From Cryptomeria japonica (lineage: Eukaryota > Streptophyta > Pinopsida > Cupressales > Cupressaceae), in contig NC_081407.1 in assembly GCF_030272615.1 (NCBI RefSeq), positions 268,368,075 through 268,432,074 of the forward strand: 64,000 nt of DNA. Direction: 5' to 3'. A program made the position numbers and the translations under genes. The notes beneath the pieces are model-generated. The model ran no database searches, was not told the origin of the DNA, and saw nothing but the letters and a program-made list of their open reading frames with translations. Positions 1 to 13,100 of the stretch are shown piece after piece (positions within the stretch are counted from its first letter, which is position 1; each line of letters starts with the position of its first letter).

Positions 1-2012
1 ACTCCATGATCTGTTACTCTGGTAAGGATTTCAAGTACCTGAACCCAATGCTTCATAATGAAGGTTAATAATTCCAGCTCAATTTTAGATAATATCACTT
101 CACTCCCAGTCTCGACTCCCAAAACCAAACCCCTGACCTTATATAGGCTTTCCTTTTTTTGGTTTTATTATCTAAGAGCGAAATCTAGGTGTTATGGACA
201 CTATTCTCAAGCTCAAATGCTCCAAGAGACAAATGACTATTTCTAGTGAGATAAAGGCATCTCGGTTGAAAGGTATTGTGAATTCCCCTCACGACCTGGT
301 CATTAATGGCATTTCACAAATCTTAGGGGAAGATTTCATAAACAATGAGGACATAACCAGAGCAAATTCTGATATCTTCTCTATGTTTCTAGCTATAGTG
401 TTTCATTTTGAGCCCAACAGGGAGTTTATCAGGAAGCTATGTTTAAAAGTCTTTAAGCACAGTATTTTGGTAGAGCTTGACCAGGTAATGGTTAATGTTA
501 CCACTGATCTTTTGGCCCCCAAGACAAGGCACTATGACATTCTAATGTGGAATAACCGCTAGGTTCCCCGCCTCCCAATTCTGATTCATGACAACCCTGC
601 GAAGTTTGCAAATAGGTGCCCCGCCATTCAGAGGAATATTAATTTTCTCATGTGGTGGTTTCATGTGAAATCCCCTCCCTACAATCACTGGCTAGCTGTA
701 TACGTCCAGGATGAAGGACTTAACATGGACCTGGTATCCGAGATAGAAGACTCTGACCTAAAGTCCTTTGCCTCACTGAAGAGCTCACATCCAGACTAAG
801 CAGGGCCCTGAGGGAAAGGGTCTGCCTCTTAAGTGAGATTTTGAGTTGATCCTCTGCTAAACTTTATAATACTTTGTTATACTTAACTTTTATAGTTAGG
901 AACTGACTTTTATTTCAAAATTCTAGACGTTTCTTGTAAACAACTGGGATACAAATAGTCACTTATAAGATAAATACTATTATACTCTTAATACCTCTCT
1001 ATATAGTTGTTGTCACATTTTCATATTATTTTAATTATGAAATAGGTAGGATGCAGTTTCTCTGCTAAAGGACTCATTAACAAAGTATATATCTCAGCAT
1101 AAATATAAACACTTAAATACAGGTGTGTACATATACTGCTATGTAGAGATATATACACATCTGCATTTATGTGGTTATATTTATGAAGTAATATATACTT
1201 TTAGGTTAATATTAACACCTTCACGTCTCTAAAATCTCTTTTATATGGATCCACTTCTATTCATTCTCCTCTGGTGTTTCCTTTGCAGATCCTCCTTAAT
1301 CCTCTCTTAGATGTTGGCCTCCCCATGTGACTCACCTTTTCCTCCTTCAGTTGCATTGGCCACAACTGTAATTGTCCTAATCTATTTCATACTTACATTT
1401 TTTATGTTTTAATATCCCTTGTTAAGTGGTAATGTAGGCCTTAGCTCCAGAATTATTTCCAGGACAACCTAAGTTTGGGTACCTTCAGGACACTTGGCTT
1501 TGGGCCCTAGATTGAATCAGTGAAGCCGGTTTATTTCCTTCCCTTGCTTATCATATTTCTAGCTAATCTACAATTTAACATGACCTTTCAGTTTGCAGGA
1601 GAACCATGCCTCAATGTTTTTGCAGGCTCCAATATAAACACGGAGACCCCTTTCCATGATCAACATTAACAAGATTGAAAGTAACTTATGGACACTATCG
1701 ACTGCCTCTTGCCACCTGAATGACCCAACCTATACTCTAGTACCTCGCCACAGAGGTCATGTTTAAACATTGATGATCAAGAGAAATTTAATCACAACTA
1801 TGATAATGTAATTCCCCGAGTAGCTACGCATTGGATAATTGGCTATCAAGGATATGTAATTTACTCCAGGATTTATCCTTGGGCAAGACCAGAGGTTTTC
1901 TTTGTTCGGTTCTTTCCTACCGGTGCCCACACCAAACTGAACTTGTATAAATTTGTAATTATTTCTCCTAATTAATAAAATTTACGGCCTCAGCCCATTA
2001 TTGAGGAAAAAA
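1..2012 (+). other. Poly(A)-tailed 3' end of an unrecognised transcribed or retroposed sequence
   Basis: The segment ends in an AATAAA-like signal (about 1973-1981), a short inverted repeat (cctca...tgagg) and a run of nine A at about 2004-2012. Immediately after the A-run the tandem repeat unit begins in the middle of sequence that is continuous in its two other copies (near 5810 and 20197). This suggests that a poly(A)-tailed retroposon or retrocopy inserted there and that its 5' part lies outside the window. From 800 to 2012 I see no long ORF. Several pyrimidine-tract/AG sites could be splice acceptors but cannot be confirmed. A LINE tail or a processed pseudogene are both possible. Confidence 0.4.
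194..799 (+). pseudogene. Unknown protein, about 200 codons with one in-frame amber stop
   Basis: An open frame starts with ATG at 194 and meets TAG at 560-562. The same frame then stays open to the TAA at 797-799, giving about 201 codons with a single internal stop. The stop lies where CAG to TAG would be a simple transition. The product is mixed alpha-helical in appearance, with hydrophobic and aromatic stretches (for example FSMFLAIVFHF, and MWWFHV after the stop). There is no signal peptide, zinc-finger pattern or reverse-transcriptase motif that I can see. I do not recognise the family. It sits in the poly(A)-tailed block and may be an old retroelement or a retrocopied gene. Confidence 0.35.
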
Positions 2013-2244
2013 AAATTAATTAATTATATATAGAATTAAAGTAAAAATCAGATTTTGATTTAAGCTTGAAAATATAATCATCTAAGTTATATTTTCCTTT
2101 GTATAAAATAAATTAATTTTATCATGTTATAAAAATATATAAATTAATGATGATTAAAATTTTTAATTATAATTTTTTAACTATTATCTAAAATCATTTA
2201 AATTTTTATTCTATATATTGGGTTTTAAAAATATGAAAAAGTAA

Positions 2245-2335
2245 TAGAGGCTATGGACATCCAAGAAAGCATAATGGCAATGAGAGTTTTACCAAATATT
2301 GTAAGTGTAATTGCTTTGATAGATATGATATAAAT
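2245..2335 (+). pseudogene. Upstream exon-like block of the duplicated membrane-protein gene
   Basis: A short open stretch encodes a peptide beginning EAMDIQ, followed by a hydrophobic helix-like segment (LPNIVSVIALID in this copy). The same peptide is encoded in copy 2 (about 6095-6170) and copy 3 (about 20425-20520), with mostly conservative substitutions. It precedes the larger membrane-segment ORF by about 150 bp in each copy. I infer an exon of the same gene. There is a stop shortly after the helix in copies 1 and 2 but not in copy 3. Confidence 0.35.
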
Positions 2336-2466
2336 TACTATCGGTGTACTCATCTTATCTACTATAAAAATTATATATCTACAATATTAAATATATAGTA
2401 ATTAGTTGACATATAGTGCCTCATGCAAGGTAAATTTAATGATCTTTCTTGAAAAAATATCTCTGA

Positions 2467-2898
2467 TTGCCTAAAATTTTTTATCATTGGAAGATGTTAC
2501 ATGTGTTTTCATATGAGGGTTATGCATATACTCTATTAGTTGCAATGTTGGTCATCCCAAATTTAATAATTGTACCACTTGTGGCTGTTGGGGACAACAA
2601 GGACACAACAAATATGCATTATTTCAAATTTATGATAGCCTACTTTTTTGCAGTAGTTTCCTTGTCAGTTCTAACAATAAATTCTCTAATGAAAAAATAT
2701 GATTTTTTTCCATTTCGATCTAGTTTGATGGCAGAGCTATTTTTCTTTTCTGTACTCTGCATCAGAGTGATCTCTATTGAAGGGGTCATCCGTATTATGC
2801 CAGTGGAAGGAGAAAAAAAAGGTCTTTTATGTTTTCATGGGAATAACAATGGCAATAATACTTTATGTTATTGCATGCTCGAACCCAGTGGCAGGTAA
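2467..2898 (+). pseudogene. Unknown multi-pass membrane protein exon, copy 1
   Basis: The 143-residue frame begins MPKIFYHW. It contains two clear hydrophobic helices (around TLLVAMLVIPNLIIVPLVAV and FMIAYFFAVVSLSVLTI) and a third weaker one (MAELFFFSVLCI). At a run of A near 2812-2820 a frame change would convert the charged tail into another hydrophobic helix (FYVFMGITMAIILYVIA). That helix ends at CAG followed by GTAATA, a plausible splice donor at 2894-2895. This suggests that the original exon spanned about 2480-2894 and that the A-run carries an indel. The two-helix pattern loosely recalls plant DUF599 membrane proteins, but that is only a guess. No function is assigned. Confidence 0.4.
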
Positions 2899-5100
2899 TA
2901 TATTTTACTTTGAAAATATTACTTAATTATGATTAGAAACTTTAGTTCACACAATTTTTTGTTTATGTAGATTTTTTTTGCATTTTCCTCAATACATTTC
3001 TCAATGCAAGAGCCTTCCTCTGCTATTCGTTGCTCAATGCAAGGGCCTTCTTCTACTATTTGTTTCTCAATGGAAGATGTTTTTTAAGAGGGGAGTAATA
3101 TATTTTGCAAGGCCAACAAGGCAAGGTGAAGACTGAACTATTTTGCAAGGGACATGGTTATGATTTGCCATTTTGGAATGTTTATGATTGATGGAGGCTT
3201 CCTCATTAGACCCTATAGTAATTCAAGAGGCAGTAGCGGACATAATTATCTATTTTTGGCTACTTAGGACATTTACTCTACTTTTTGTAACAATCCCCAA
3301 AACTTATCATCTTTGTATATTTGGTAACATTTTTTCTAGTCCTATTTTTGGAAGAACGACAAGGAATTATTCTTGTCTCGAACTTAGAGCATGACCAAAA
3401 ACAATAGGGATATATTAAATAAAAATTACAGTCCACTTCCTAGCCCATGAGTAGTCCCAAAATATGTAACATTTTCACGAATGTTGTTTATAAATTTTTT
3501 TCCAGGGAGATTTTCTATAGTTAATTACAGATTTTGGGCTTGAAATCATTTGGAAAATAGAATCTATATATATTTTGATTTTCAGTAACAATATTTTCTA
3601 TTTTTCACTTGATAGTGTCAATTTGCAAGCATTTTCACCGTAGTATGTATTTATAGAAACATGGTTTCTATTGGCAGGGAAAAATATAAAATTTTATATT
3701 TTGGATGATGGATTGAAAGAATTTAAGGGAGAAATTAGAGACCTTTTTTTAGTTTGTTTAAAATCTACATATTTAGCTTGCAAGAGTGTCAACTAATTTG
3801 TCAATTGGAAGGGCTTCAATACTTATGGAGTTTTTATCATATTCTAGAATGAGAAAGACCAACGTATTATATTAAAATCATTATTGCATTTGAAAGAAGC
3901 ATCTTTGAATTTTCAAAGCATTTTTGTTATATATTTTTGAGTTTTTAACAAGCTATTGTTGTGTGTGAAAATAATGATTTTGATGCTATCTTGATGTTCA
4001 AGCATGTTCTACATATGCAATTGTTATATTTTTTGCTTTGTCAATTTGTTAGTGTTTTCTTCTTGGTTTGGGCCTCTGCTATTGTAATATACTCAAAGTT
4101 GTACGAGTAATTGACCCATTTTTTTTTTTTTAATAAAATCCCAATGATTTACCAATTTAGCTATTTCCACCCAACAAGAGTGTATCCAAAATTCTTTTGG
4201 AAGAGTTTTTAGGTATTTGTTATTATCCAAAATTATTATATTTCTTAATCTTGTCAAATTTATAGGACATTTAATATAATTTTAGACGAGGATTAGAGAT
4301 AGGGTTTTGTTAGGATTAGGGTCAAGGTGTGGATATTATTGATTTATTTGTTTTTTATATGTTTGCTTATTTTTTACTTTTATTATTATTATTTTCATAT
4401 TGCATTTTATTCTATTGTTAAAATGGCATTTTTATTCTAGAAGTATCTTCAATAGTTTTAAACTATATTAAGTTTTAAAATAATTATTAGTAAATGTTTT
4501 AATTTTTGCATTTAACTATTAGTAAATGTTTCAATAATTGTGTGACATGTCATTTATTCTGGACAAGTTTCTATAGGTGGTGAAATTTTTCCCTTGACAT
4601 TCACATTTAATTAGCTGACAGGCTATTCTCTGGTGGAGGAACTCCCCACTGAGAAATTGTGCGGGAACCAATCTCTTAAAACAATCTTCCGAGCCTTTTT
4701 CGTGTGACGTGTTAGTTATTCTGGACAAGTTTCCATCGTCGGTGAAAGTTTTCCCTTCGCATTCACATTTAATGAGCTTGTTGAACTTTTCATATTTTGA
4801 TTAAATGCTTCTTTAGATAGCCTATCACTTCCATATGTAACATGAGATCAAAAGAGTATTGTGTTACATGGATTCTATATTAGTGGTAGCAAATTTATAA
4901 AGAATTCTAAATGTTGTATTTAGGGGAGAAAAGTTACAATGAGTTTATGGGGATTGTTCTGTTTATTTAAAAATAATTAAAGTTTTAAAGAAGTATGGTA
5001 TAGCAATAATATAAACAAATAATATAATAATTTTTTTTAAATTTTAATAATAGAACATAAATATTACTATAATATTAATAATGAAATAAAATATATTAAT

Positions 5101-5103
<3 letters not shown>

Positions 5104-5171
<68 letters not shown>
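5104..5171 (+). repeat. (AT)n microsatellite
   Basis: Uninterrupted TA dinucleotides for roughly 67 bp, followed by AAT trinucleotides. It lies at the end of tandem unit copy 1. Copy 2 has only short AT tracts at the equivalent place. Reading it on the minus strand gives a meaningless Ile-Tyr repeat ORF. Confidence 0.95.
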
Positions 5172-5174
<3 letters not shown>

Positions 5175-5930
5175 ATAATAAAAATAATATAATGATAGTA
5201 TAAACATAGTTATAATAAAATAATAAAATAGTCAAAATTGTAGTTAGAGTTAGGGTTAATGTTAGTTTAAAGTTATTATAAAATTGTCTAATTTTTTCAA
5301 ATATATAATAAATAATGTAGTTCGTGATTTTAAATTTTATAAATATATAATGTTCTTTATTTTCCAAATACATTTTTTACATATGTTTCTTTTTACTTTT
5401 TTTTGTTAAGACAAAAAAAATCATCCTATTTCATGGGAAAGATCTTGAGAGCCCTGACCCTAAGACTATAATTTACATTTTTCTGTTTCCTTTTAGTTAT
5501 TAAGAATTAATAAAAATTTCATGGTTTTACACTTTCAAAAGAAATACACAAGATCGAAGAAAAGTAAGGAAAATAGGTAAAGGTAAAGATAAAAATCATT
5601 TCAATGGATATATTTTAAGGTGAGATTAGGTAGAGGGTGAAAAAGTCTTTTTAAATTGATGATTATTTATAAATATTTGTGGTATTTAATTTTAAAAATA
5701 ATCTTTTTTAATTGATTTGATATTTTTATATTAAATATATATAATTATAAATAAGCAAAAGCAATTATGTGAATAACTTTTTAAAATAATAATATTAAAA
5801 ATAAACATTAATTAATTATATATAGAATTAAAATAAAAATCAAATTTTGATTTAAGTTTGAAAATCAAATCATCTAAATTATATTTTCCTTTGTATAAAA
5901 TAAACTAATTTTATCATGTTATAAAAATAT

Positions 5931-5936
<6 letters not shown>

Positions 5937-6004
<68 letters not shown>
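5937..6004 (+). repeat. (AT)n microsatellite
   Basis: A pure TA dinucleotide run of about 67 bp. It sits inside tandem unit copy 2, at a place where copies 1 and 3 have non-repetitive sequence (about 2143 and 20325). It therefore expanded after the duplication. Confidence 0.95.
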
Positions 6005-6010
<6 letters not shown>

Positions 6011-6314
6011 TGATTAAATTTTTTTAACTATTATATAAAATCATTAAAAAACTTATTTTATATATTGGGTTTTAAAAATATGAAAAAGTAATAGAGGCTA
6101 TGGACATCCAACAAAGCATAATGGTAGTGAGAGTTTTACCAAATATTGTAATTGTAATTGCTTTAATAGACGTGATATAAATTACTATCGGCGTACTCAT
6201 CTTATCTACTATAAAAATTATGTCTACAATATTAAATATATAGTAATAAGCTGATATATAGTGTCTCGGCAAGATAAATTTAATGATGTTTATTAAAAAA
6301 CAAAATTGTGATTT

Positions 6315-6722
6315 TTGGAATTTTTTGGCTGTTGGAAACTGTTACATGTGTTTTCATATGAGAGTTATGCAATTACCCTATTAGTTGCAATGGTGGCCCT
6401 CCCAAATTTTATAAGCGTACCAATTATGGTTGTTGAGGACAACAAGGACACAACAAATGTGCATTATTTCATATTTATGATAGCCTACTTTTTTGCAGTA
6501 GTTTCCTTGTCAATTCTAACAATACTTTCTCTAAAGAAAAAACATTGTTGTTTTCCATTTCGATCTAGTTTGATGGCAGAGCTATTTTTCTTTTTGTACT
6601 CTACATCCAAGTGATTTTTGTTGAAGGGGTCATCCTTTTTATGCCAACGGAAGGAGAAAAAAGGCCTTTTTTATGTTTTCATGTGAATAGCAATGGCAAT
6701 AATACTTTATGTTATCGCACGC
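6315..6722 (+). pseudogene. Unknown multi-pass membrane protein exon, copy 2
   Basis: This is the paralogue of the copy 1 exon. The frame from ATG 6315 (beginning MEFFGCWKLL) runs 99 codons to a stop at 6612-6614. It keeps both hydrophobic helices and the shared DNKDTTN and FPFRSSLMAELFFF motifs. A frameshift near 6590-6600 then truncates it. Homology to copy 1 continues in other frames to a potential donor at about 6739 (AG followed by GTAATA). Differences from copy 1 include many replacements, and I cannot tell whether selection ever acted on it. Confidence 0.4.
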
Positions 6723-9059
6723 TCAAACCCAGTGATAGGTAATATATTTTACTTTGAAAAATAATACTTAATTGTGATTAGGAATTTAAGTTCACACAAA
6801 TTTTTGTTTATGCAGTTTTTTTTTTCATTTTCCTCAATAAATTGCTCAATGCAAGAGCCTTCCTCTGATATTCGTAGCTCAATGCAATAGCTATTTATTT
6901 CTCAATGGAAGATGCTTTTTAGGAGGAGAGTAATATATTTTGCAAGCCCAACAAGGCAAGGTGAAGACTGAACTATTTTGCAAGGCTCATGGTTATGATT
7001 TGTCATTTTGGAATGTCCGTGATCGCACAAGGCTTCCCCGTTAGACCCCATAGGAATTCAAGAGGCAATAGCGGACAAAATTAGCTACGTTTGGCTACTT
7101 AGGGTATTTACTCTACTTTGTATAACAATCCCCAAAACTTATCTTCTTTGTATATCTGGCAGCATTTTTTTTGTTCCTATTTTTGAAAGAAGGGAATTAT
7201 GCTTGCCTCCAACTTAGAGCTTGAAAAATAGTAGCAGGGATATATTTAAAAATTATAGTCCAGTTCCTAACCCATGAGTGTTGTTTATAAGTTTTTTTCT
7301 AGGGAGGTTTTCTACAATTAATTACGGATTTTTGGCTTGAAAACATTTGGAAAATTGAATCTATATATATTTTGATTTTTAGCAACATTATTTTATATTT
7401 TTTACTTGATAATATCAATTTGCAAGCATTTTCACCATCCTATGTATTTATAGAAACATGGTTTCTATTGGCAGGTAAAAATATTAAATTTTATATTTTG
7501 GATGATGGATTGAAAGAATTTAAGGGGGAAATTGGAGACCTTTTTTTTAAATCTATATATTTAGCTTGCAAGAGTATCAAGTAATTTGTCAATTGGAAGG
7601 GTTTCAAGACTTGTAAAGTTCGCATCATATTCTAGTATGAAAAATACCAACTTGTTATATTAACATCACTATTACATTTGAAAGAAGTATCTTTGAATTT
7701 TGAAAGCATTTTTGTTAGATGCTTTTTGAGTTTTTAACAAGCTATTTTTGTGTGTGAAAAAAATGATTTTGATGTTATCAATGTTCAAGCATGTTCTACA
7801 TATGCAATTGTTATATTTTTTCCTTTGTCAATTTGTTAGTGTTTTCTTCTTGGTTTTGGCCTCTGCTATTGTAATACACTCAAAGTTGTACGAGTATTTA
7901 ACCCACTTCTGTTATAGAAGTCCAATGATTTACCAATTTAGCCATTTCCATTCAATAAGAGTATATCCAAAATTCTTTTGGAAGAGTTTGTAGGTATTGG
8001 GTTACATGGATTCCTCTCTTTGTTAAAGTTTAGAATATATTTAAAAAGATTTATTTGATTGATTTTAGTATTTAATACAATAACGCAACATAATAAAGTT
8101 GTGATTTTTTTATTGATTTTAAATTGGAGAAACCAAGATTTTGCATATTGAAATTGACAAAACAAGGATTTTATATTAGCAGTAGCAAATTTATAAAGAA
8201 TTGTAAATGTTTCATTTAGGGGAGAAAAGTTACAAGGAGTTTATGGGGATTGTTTTGTTTACTAAAAAAATTGTGAAGTTTTAAAGAAGTATGATATAGT
8301 AATAATATAAACAGATTATATAATAAAAATATTAAAAATTTAATAATATTATAATATAATAAAAATATTAATAATGAAATAAAATATATTAATTATTTAA
8401 TATATTATAATAAAAGTAATAGGATGATGGCTCTGCATTGCGACCGGATGCCTGCCTTCCCCTAGCCATAGTGTGCTATGCCTAGTGCATGGGGTTTCAG
8501 TAAGGGGGTTGTGTTGTGGTGAGCACTGGGGGTGGTATCAGTAGGTGTGGGTGTTGTTGTTGTGAGCTCGCGTTAGTGTTGTGGGGAGGGTGTGTGTTGT
8601 TATTTCTGATCTGGGCTTGATTCGTGGGGATGGCTCAGATTTCTATCGATGTTTTGTGCTTTTGGTTTTGTGGCTGGTCTTTTCATTTTAGTGTGGTTTG
8701 GTAAAGGTTTTTTTTTATTGTGGTGGGTATAAGCCCCCCTTTGCTTCGATATGGAAAACCGAGGAGTTTCTTAGGGTGAGTCTTCTCCTGAGGCCTTGGT
8801 CCTGGATTCAACTCATACTCTACATGCAAGTGGTGTTGATGCTCATTCCAAATCTGAGATGGGGAATTCATCGAAAGGGTGGTCTTAAGATCAAGAAAAT
8901 TAATGCGTGCTTGGAGAGGTGTTTGGATCATCCAGTTTTGGTGATCCAACCTAATATAATCTCGAAGGATGTTGCATATTGGAGTAACCATGCTCTTATC
9001 TGTAAGTTTTTGGGACTTCATCTTTCTCTGTCGATCTTAGAGTCATGAGATTGAAGGGT

Positions 9060-10018
9060 CTGGAATCCAGAAGGTGATATGGAGATTTTTGGTAGCTGTG
9101 AATAGTTATTTCATTATTGTCTTCTCATGCATGGCTGACCGAAATAGAGTCTTTGAAGGGGATCCATACTTCTTCAATCAAGTTGGGTTATTTATTAAAC
9201 CTTGGCATGTGGCGTTTAATTCCATTGAGGAGCTTCTCTTGCATGTATCGGTGTGGGTTCGTCTTCCATAGCTGCTGCTAGAATTTTGGAGAGGAGATAT
9301 TCTTCATTCAATTGCTCTCTTGATTGGTAGGCTAGTGGGATCGGCTTCTTAAACTCAAGATCGGAAGGTGATTTCTTTTGCTCACATATATGTTGAAGTG
9401 TATTTAAATAAACCATTACTAGATTTAGTTGAAATGTGTTTAGGAGCTTCTTCTTGGGTCCAATAGTTGGACTATGAAACATTGCCCTTTAGATGCAAGA
9501 TTTGTCACGAGTATGGACACTTGAAAAAGAAGTGCCCTTTCTTTAATCAGTCTAGGATGACTTCTAATGGCCCTTCCAATTATGACCTGAAGATGGCTAA
9601 GGGGAAGGCTCCTATGCAGGAGGAGATGCATGATAGGGAGGGTTTTACACCTGTCAAGGCTCGTAATAGAAGGAGAGGATAGAAGAGGGCCTTGAGGGAT
9701 AGACATAATGATGAGAATTTTAACAGGTTTGATATGCTAGATGATTTGGTTCAGGATGAAGGATTTCTTATGGAACTTTCCATGGGAGCTAAGGATGTTG
9801 GTGAAGATGTTAATGTAGATAGTATGGAGGATGCTCCTATGGCATCTCAGGTGAACCCACTGGTTGGACAGATAGATCCTGGCTTGCCTTCACAACCCTC
9901 AGTTGAACTGGGTCATGTTAGGAGGAAGGAGCCAATGGGGAGTGGTATATCTGGGAACCATATTGCTACTCTAATAATTAAGTTCCCTGATCCAAGGAAG
10001 AACAACAAGGCCTCCTAG
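9060..10018 (+). pseudogene. LINE ORF1: DUF4283-like domain plus CCHC zinc knuckle
   Basis: From about 9080 the translation contains FSCMADRNRVFEGDPYFF and then GLFIKPWHVAFN. This is typical of the DUF4283 RNA-binding domain of plant LINE ORF1 proteins. After a frameshift the frame from 9467 carries one zinc knuckle (CKICHEYGHLKKKC at about 9494-9535, CX2CX4HX4C, complete). A charged, acidic tail follows, ending at 10018, with another stop at about 9680. The protein would bind LINE RNA in the ribonucleoprotein. The stops and frame changes make it non-functional. Confidence 0.8.
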
Positions 10019-10179
10019 GGGCTAGGCTTGCAACAAAAACCTTTAAAGAGAGGACCTTCCGAGAAATCATTGAAAGTAGGTTGTAAGACTGACCAGGAAA
10101 AGGTTAAGTTGATGGGTGATACTTTGGTGGAATCTGGGTCAATGAAAACCATTGACTCACATTTCTCCCAGGTTCATAA

Positions 10180-13100
10180 ATGATAGTTCTATCTTGGAAT
10201 GTGAGGGGCCTGAACAGTGTCCCTAGAAAAAAGGTTTTTTGTGATTTGATTATACTGCTCATTCTCTGGATGTTGTCTTTATTGAGGAGACTAAATTGTC
10301 TATGGATAGTATGTTAGCTAAAGCTTCTAGACTTTGGACTCAAGGTTCTTGCCAATGTATTGGGGCTCTTGGTAATTCTGGTGGGTTGGCTTGTTTATGG
10401 GATCCAAGAAAAGTGGTTCCCCTTTGGTGGATCTCTGGGTGCTCCTCTCTTTCTTTGATTGCCTCAAGTTTGGATTCAGGTGAAATTTGCATGTTCACTA
10501 ATATATATGCTGCTACTAATCTTCTAGGTAAGTCAATATTGTGGGAACATACTTGATATGTGCGCTCTCTATCACCCCTTCTCCCTTGGATCTTGGCTAG
10601 AAAATTTAATGCAATTTGTAGCCTCGATGAGAAAAGAAGTGGTACAGCCCAGCTTGACCCCTCTGATCTCCTTCTTAATGATAATTTGGATCTTTTGAAT
10701 GTGGTGGATGTTAAACCAAGTAATGGTATATTTACTTGGAACAATAGAAGGTGTAGTGAGGAGGCTATTTCTAAAAGACTGGACTAGATTCTGGTTTCAT
10801 GCTTTTGGATGGGAGTTAATTGGACTACTTGTTCAAAGATTCTGGACTGGTGAGGCTCAGACCACTAGTTGATTAAACTTTCAGTAAGTCCCTTCAAAGC
10901 CTTGAAGAACCCTTCTTTCAAGTTCCAAATTATGTGGTTATGAGATCACTCTCTTTAGGAATTAATGTCTATTTGGTGGCATGAAGGGAGACCTACCCAT
11001 GGTTGGGCTATGTACTCTTTTGTCAAAAGATTGCAATTTGTCAAGTATAAGCTTAAGCGATGGAATAAACAGTGTTTTAGTAATCTTCACTCTAATAAAT
11101 TTTCTCAAGCTCGGATGGATAATATTACTCACCTTATTTATGACCAGGGGCTCACCTTAGATCTGTAAAGAGAGGAGAAGTCTTCTATGAAGGATTTGGA
11201 AGAGTGGGAGCTTAGGGAGGAGATTTTTTGGAAGCAAAAATCTTGGATTAACTGGCTCCAAGAGGGTGATAGGAATATTGCATTCTTCCATAACTCAGTT
11301 AAGGAAAGACAGAATGGTAACTTTATTTCTACTATAATTTTTGTTGAAGGTGTCCAACTCTCTAATCTAGGGGATATATCTTGTGAGGCATCTCAGTATT
11401 TTCAAGCTCTATTTACAAAAGACTCTCCTTCAGTCGATGAGGATGAAAGATCTATTTTGGCCTGTATTCCTTCCTTGGTTTTGGTAGAGCTGAATGAAGC
11501 TCTTATTCGGCCCATCACACTCTAAGAACTGGTGCATGTTGTGTTCCATATGAAAAAAGGTAAAGCCCCAAGTCTTGATGGTTTTCCTATTGAGTTTTTT
11601 CAAGAATTTTGCGAGATTATTAAACTTGATTTGTTGCAGGTGGTCCAAGAATCCCATAGAAATAAGCATATGCTAAAAGCTATGAATTCTACCTTTCTAT
11701 CCCTCATTCCTAAAAAGGATGGTGCAAACAGGCTGGATCAATTTCGTCCTATTTCCCTTTGTAATGTGGTCTATAAAATTATCACCAAGCTGATTGCAGA
11801 TCAACTTAAGGTTTGCCTTAATTCCTTGATCTTTGGTGAACAAGGGGGATTTGTTGCTAGTAGGCAAAAAAATTTATGAGATTTTGATTTGTGTGGAGGC
11901 TATTCACTCTATGGAAAGCTCGAAAGAGAAGGACATGTTCATCAAACTTGATATGGCTAAGGCTTATGATAGAGTTAAATGGTCTTTTCTGCAGAAGGTG
12001 TTATTGGCCTTTGGTTTTAGTGTTGAATGGGTCGATTGGATCATGAGCTGTGTCACTTCTATCTCATTCTCAATTTTGATCAATGGGGAGCCTCTTGCAC
12101 TGTTCAGGGTGTTAAGAGGCCCAAGGAAGGGAGACCCTCTTTCTCCTTATTTGTTTATCATCATGGTGAGGGGCTTGGCAAGTTTATCTATTCAAGAGTT
12201 CAACAAGGTTTATACAAGGTTCGAGTTGGTCAGATTTTTTTTCTCCTATCTCCCATCTCCTTTGTGGATGATTCAGCATTGTTGGGTGTGGTTAGGATTG
12301 TTGAAGCCACTAAATTTAGGATATCCTTGGATTCATACTTGATTTCCTCAGGTCAAAAAATCAATGAAGATAACTCTTTCATTTTTTTCTTTAACACTCC
12401 TTGTTTGATCCAAGTTAGAATTGCTTGCATTCTTCATTTTTAGATTAGATCTCTCCCTCTAGTTTACCTTGGGATTCCTCTTGGGTTGGGAGTTCATCTA
12501 AGAGAGTTTTGGCAGGAAATCCTAGAGAAATTATGAAATAAGGTTAATCATTGGACACATAGATGGCTCTCTACTCCTGAGAGAGTGACTTTTCTTAAGG
12601 CTGTTGTGCAGGCTATGCCCTTATATAGGTTTCTTTTTCCAAGGAGATCCTGCTAACTTTATCAAAGATTTTGATGCTCTCTCTCGATAGTTCCTTTGGT
12701 CTAGTAACTTGGCTTCTTCCAAGTAGAGTTTGGTCTGCTGGGATGTAGTGTGTAGGCCAAAGAAAGAGGGTGGTCTGAGCCTATGATCAACTAAATTGGC
12801 TTGTCAAGCTTTAGCTTCTAAGCTATATTGGAGATGGTGTACTTGTCAAAATTAGGTGTGGGTAAAACTTCTTACTAATAAGTACCTTAAAGGGATACGT
12901 GGATCTAAGGTGTCTCGGTGCAGTTTGTAGGGAAGGGGGTGTATGATTTGGGATACCCTTAAAAGAGGGGCTAAGCTGATTAAGGATGGCCTTTTTGGAT
13001 TTACAACAAGGGCTCTTCTGCCCTTTTTTGGCAAGATTCATGGGATGGTCATCCCCTGATTATATGTGAGTTCCCTCATCTCCAACCTTTGTGTGATATT

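Larger units (their letters stand above)
2013..5800 (+). repeat. Tandem unit, copy 1 (about 3.8 kb, 5' truncated)
   Basis: Landmarks recur in order in copy 2: the block with a 'gaggctatggacatcca' core (2250 and 6096), the membrane-protein ORF (2467 and 6315), 'gcaagagccttcctctg' (3006 and 6859), 'gaaacatggtttctattgg' (3658 and 7454), 'catgttctacatatgcaat' (4002 and 7788) and 'gtgtatccaaaattcttttgg' (4181 and 7963). Copy 1 has about 600 bp between 4210 and 4860 that copy 2 lacks. That extra part contains two diverged copies of an 80-bp sequence at about 4541 and 4703. The unit has no LTR or terminal inverted repeat that I can see, so it looks like a segmental tandem duplication rather than a transposon. 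Confidence 0.7.
5801..8421 (+). repeat. Tandem unit, copy 2 (left part, before the LINE insertion)
   Basis: This copy starts with the same 'attaattaattatatatag' block as copy 1 and follows it collinearly to about 8400. It breaks at 8421, where the LINE begins. The remainder of the copy (the 'gatagtataataatagtt' block and the stretch containing 'gttagagttagggttaatg') reappears at 19579, after the LINE and element E. Removing 8422-19578 restores the arrangement seen at 5170-5260 in copy 1. A segment at 7990-8165 differs from copy 1. Confidence 0.7.

Noticed and set aside
5235-5262. Telomere-like 'gttagagttagggttaatgttag'
   Set aside because: Only one TTAGGG unit in AT-rich sequence, also present at 19615. 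Not an interstitial telomeric array.
5044-5373. Ile-Tyr repeat ORF on the minus strand
   Set aside because: Translation of the (AT)n microsatellite and AT-rich flank. Same for 37986-38306. No coding evidence.
8683-9706. Minus-strand ORFs across the LINE ORF1
   Set aside because: Antisense shadows of the LINE coding sequence, which has clear DUF4283 and zinc-knuckle motifs on the plus strand.
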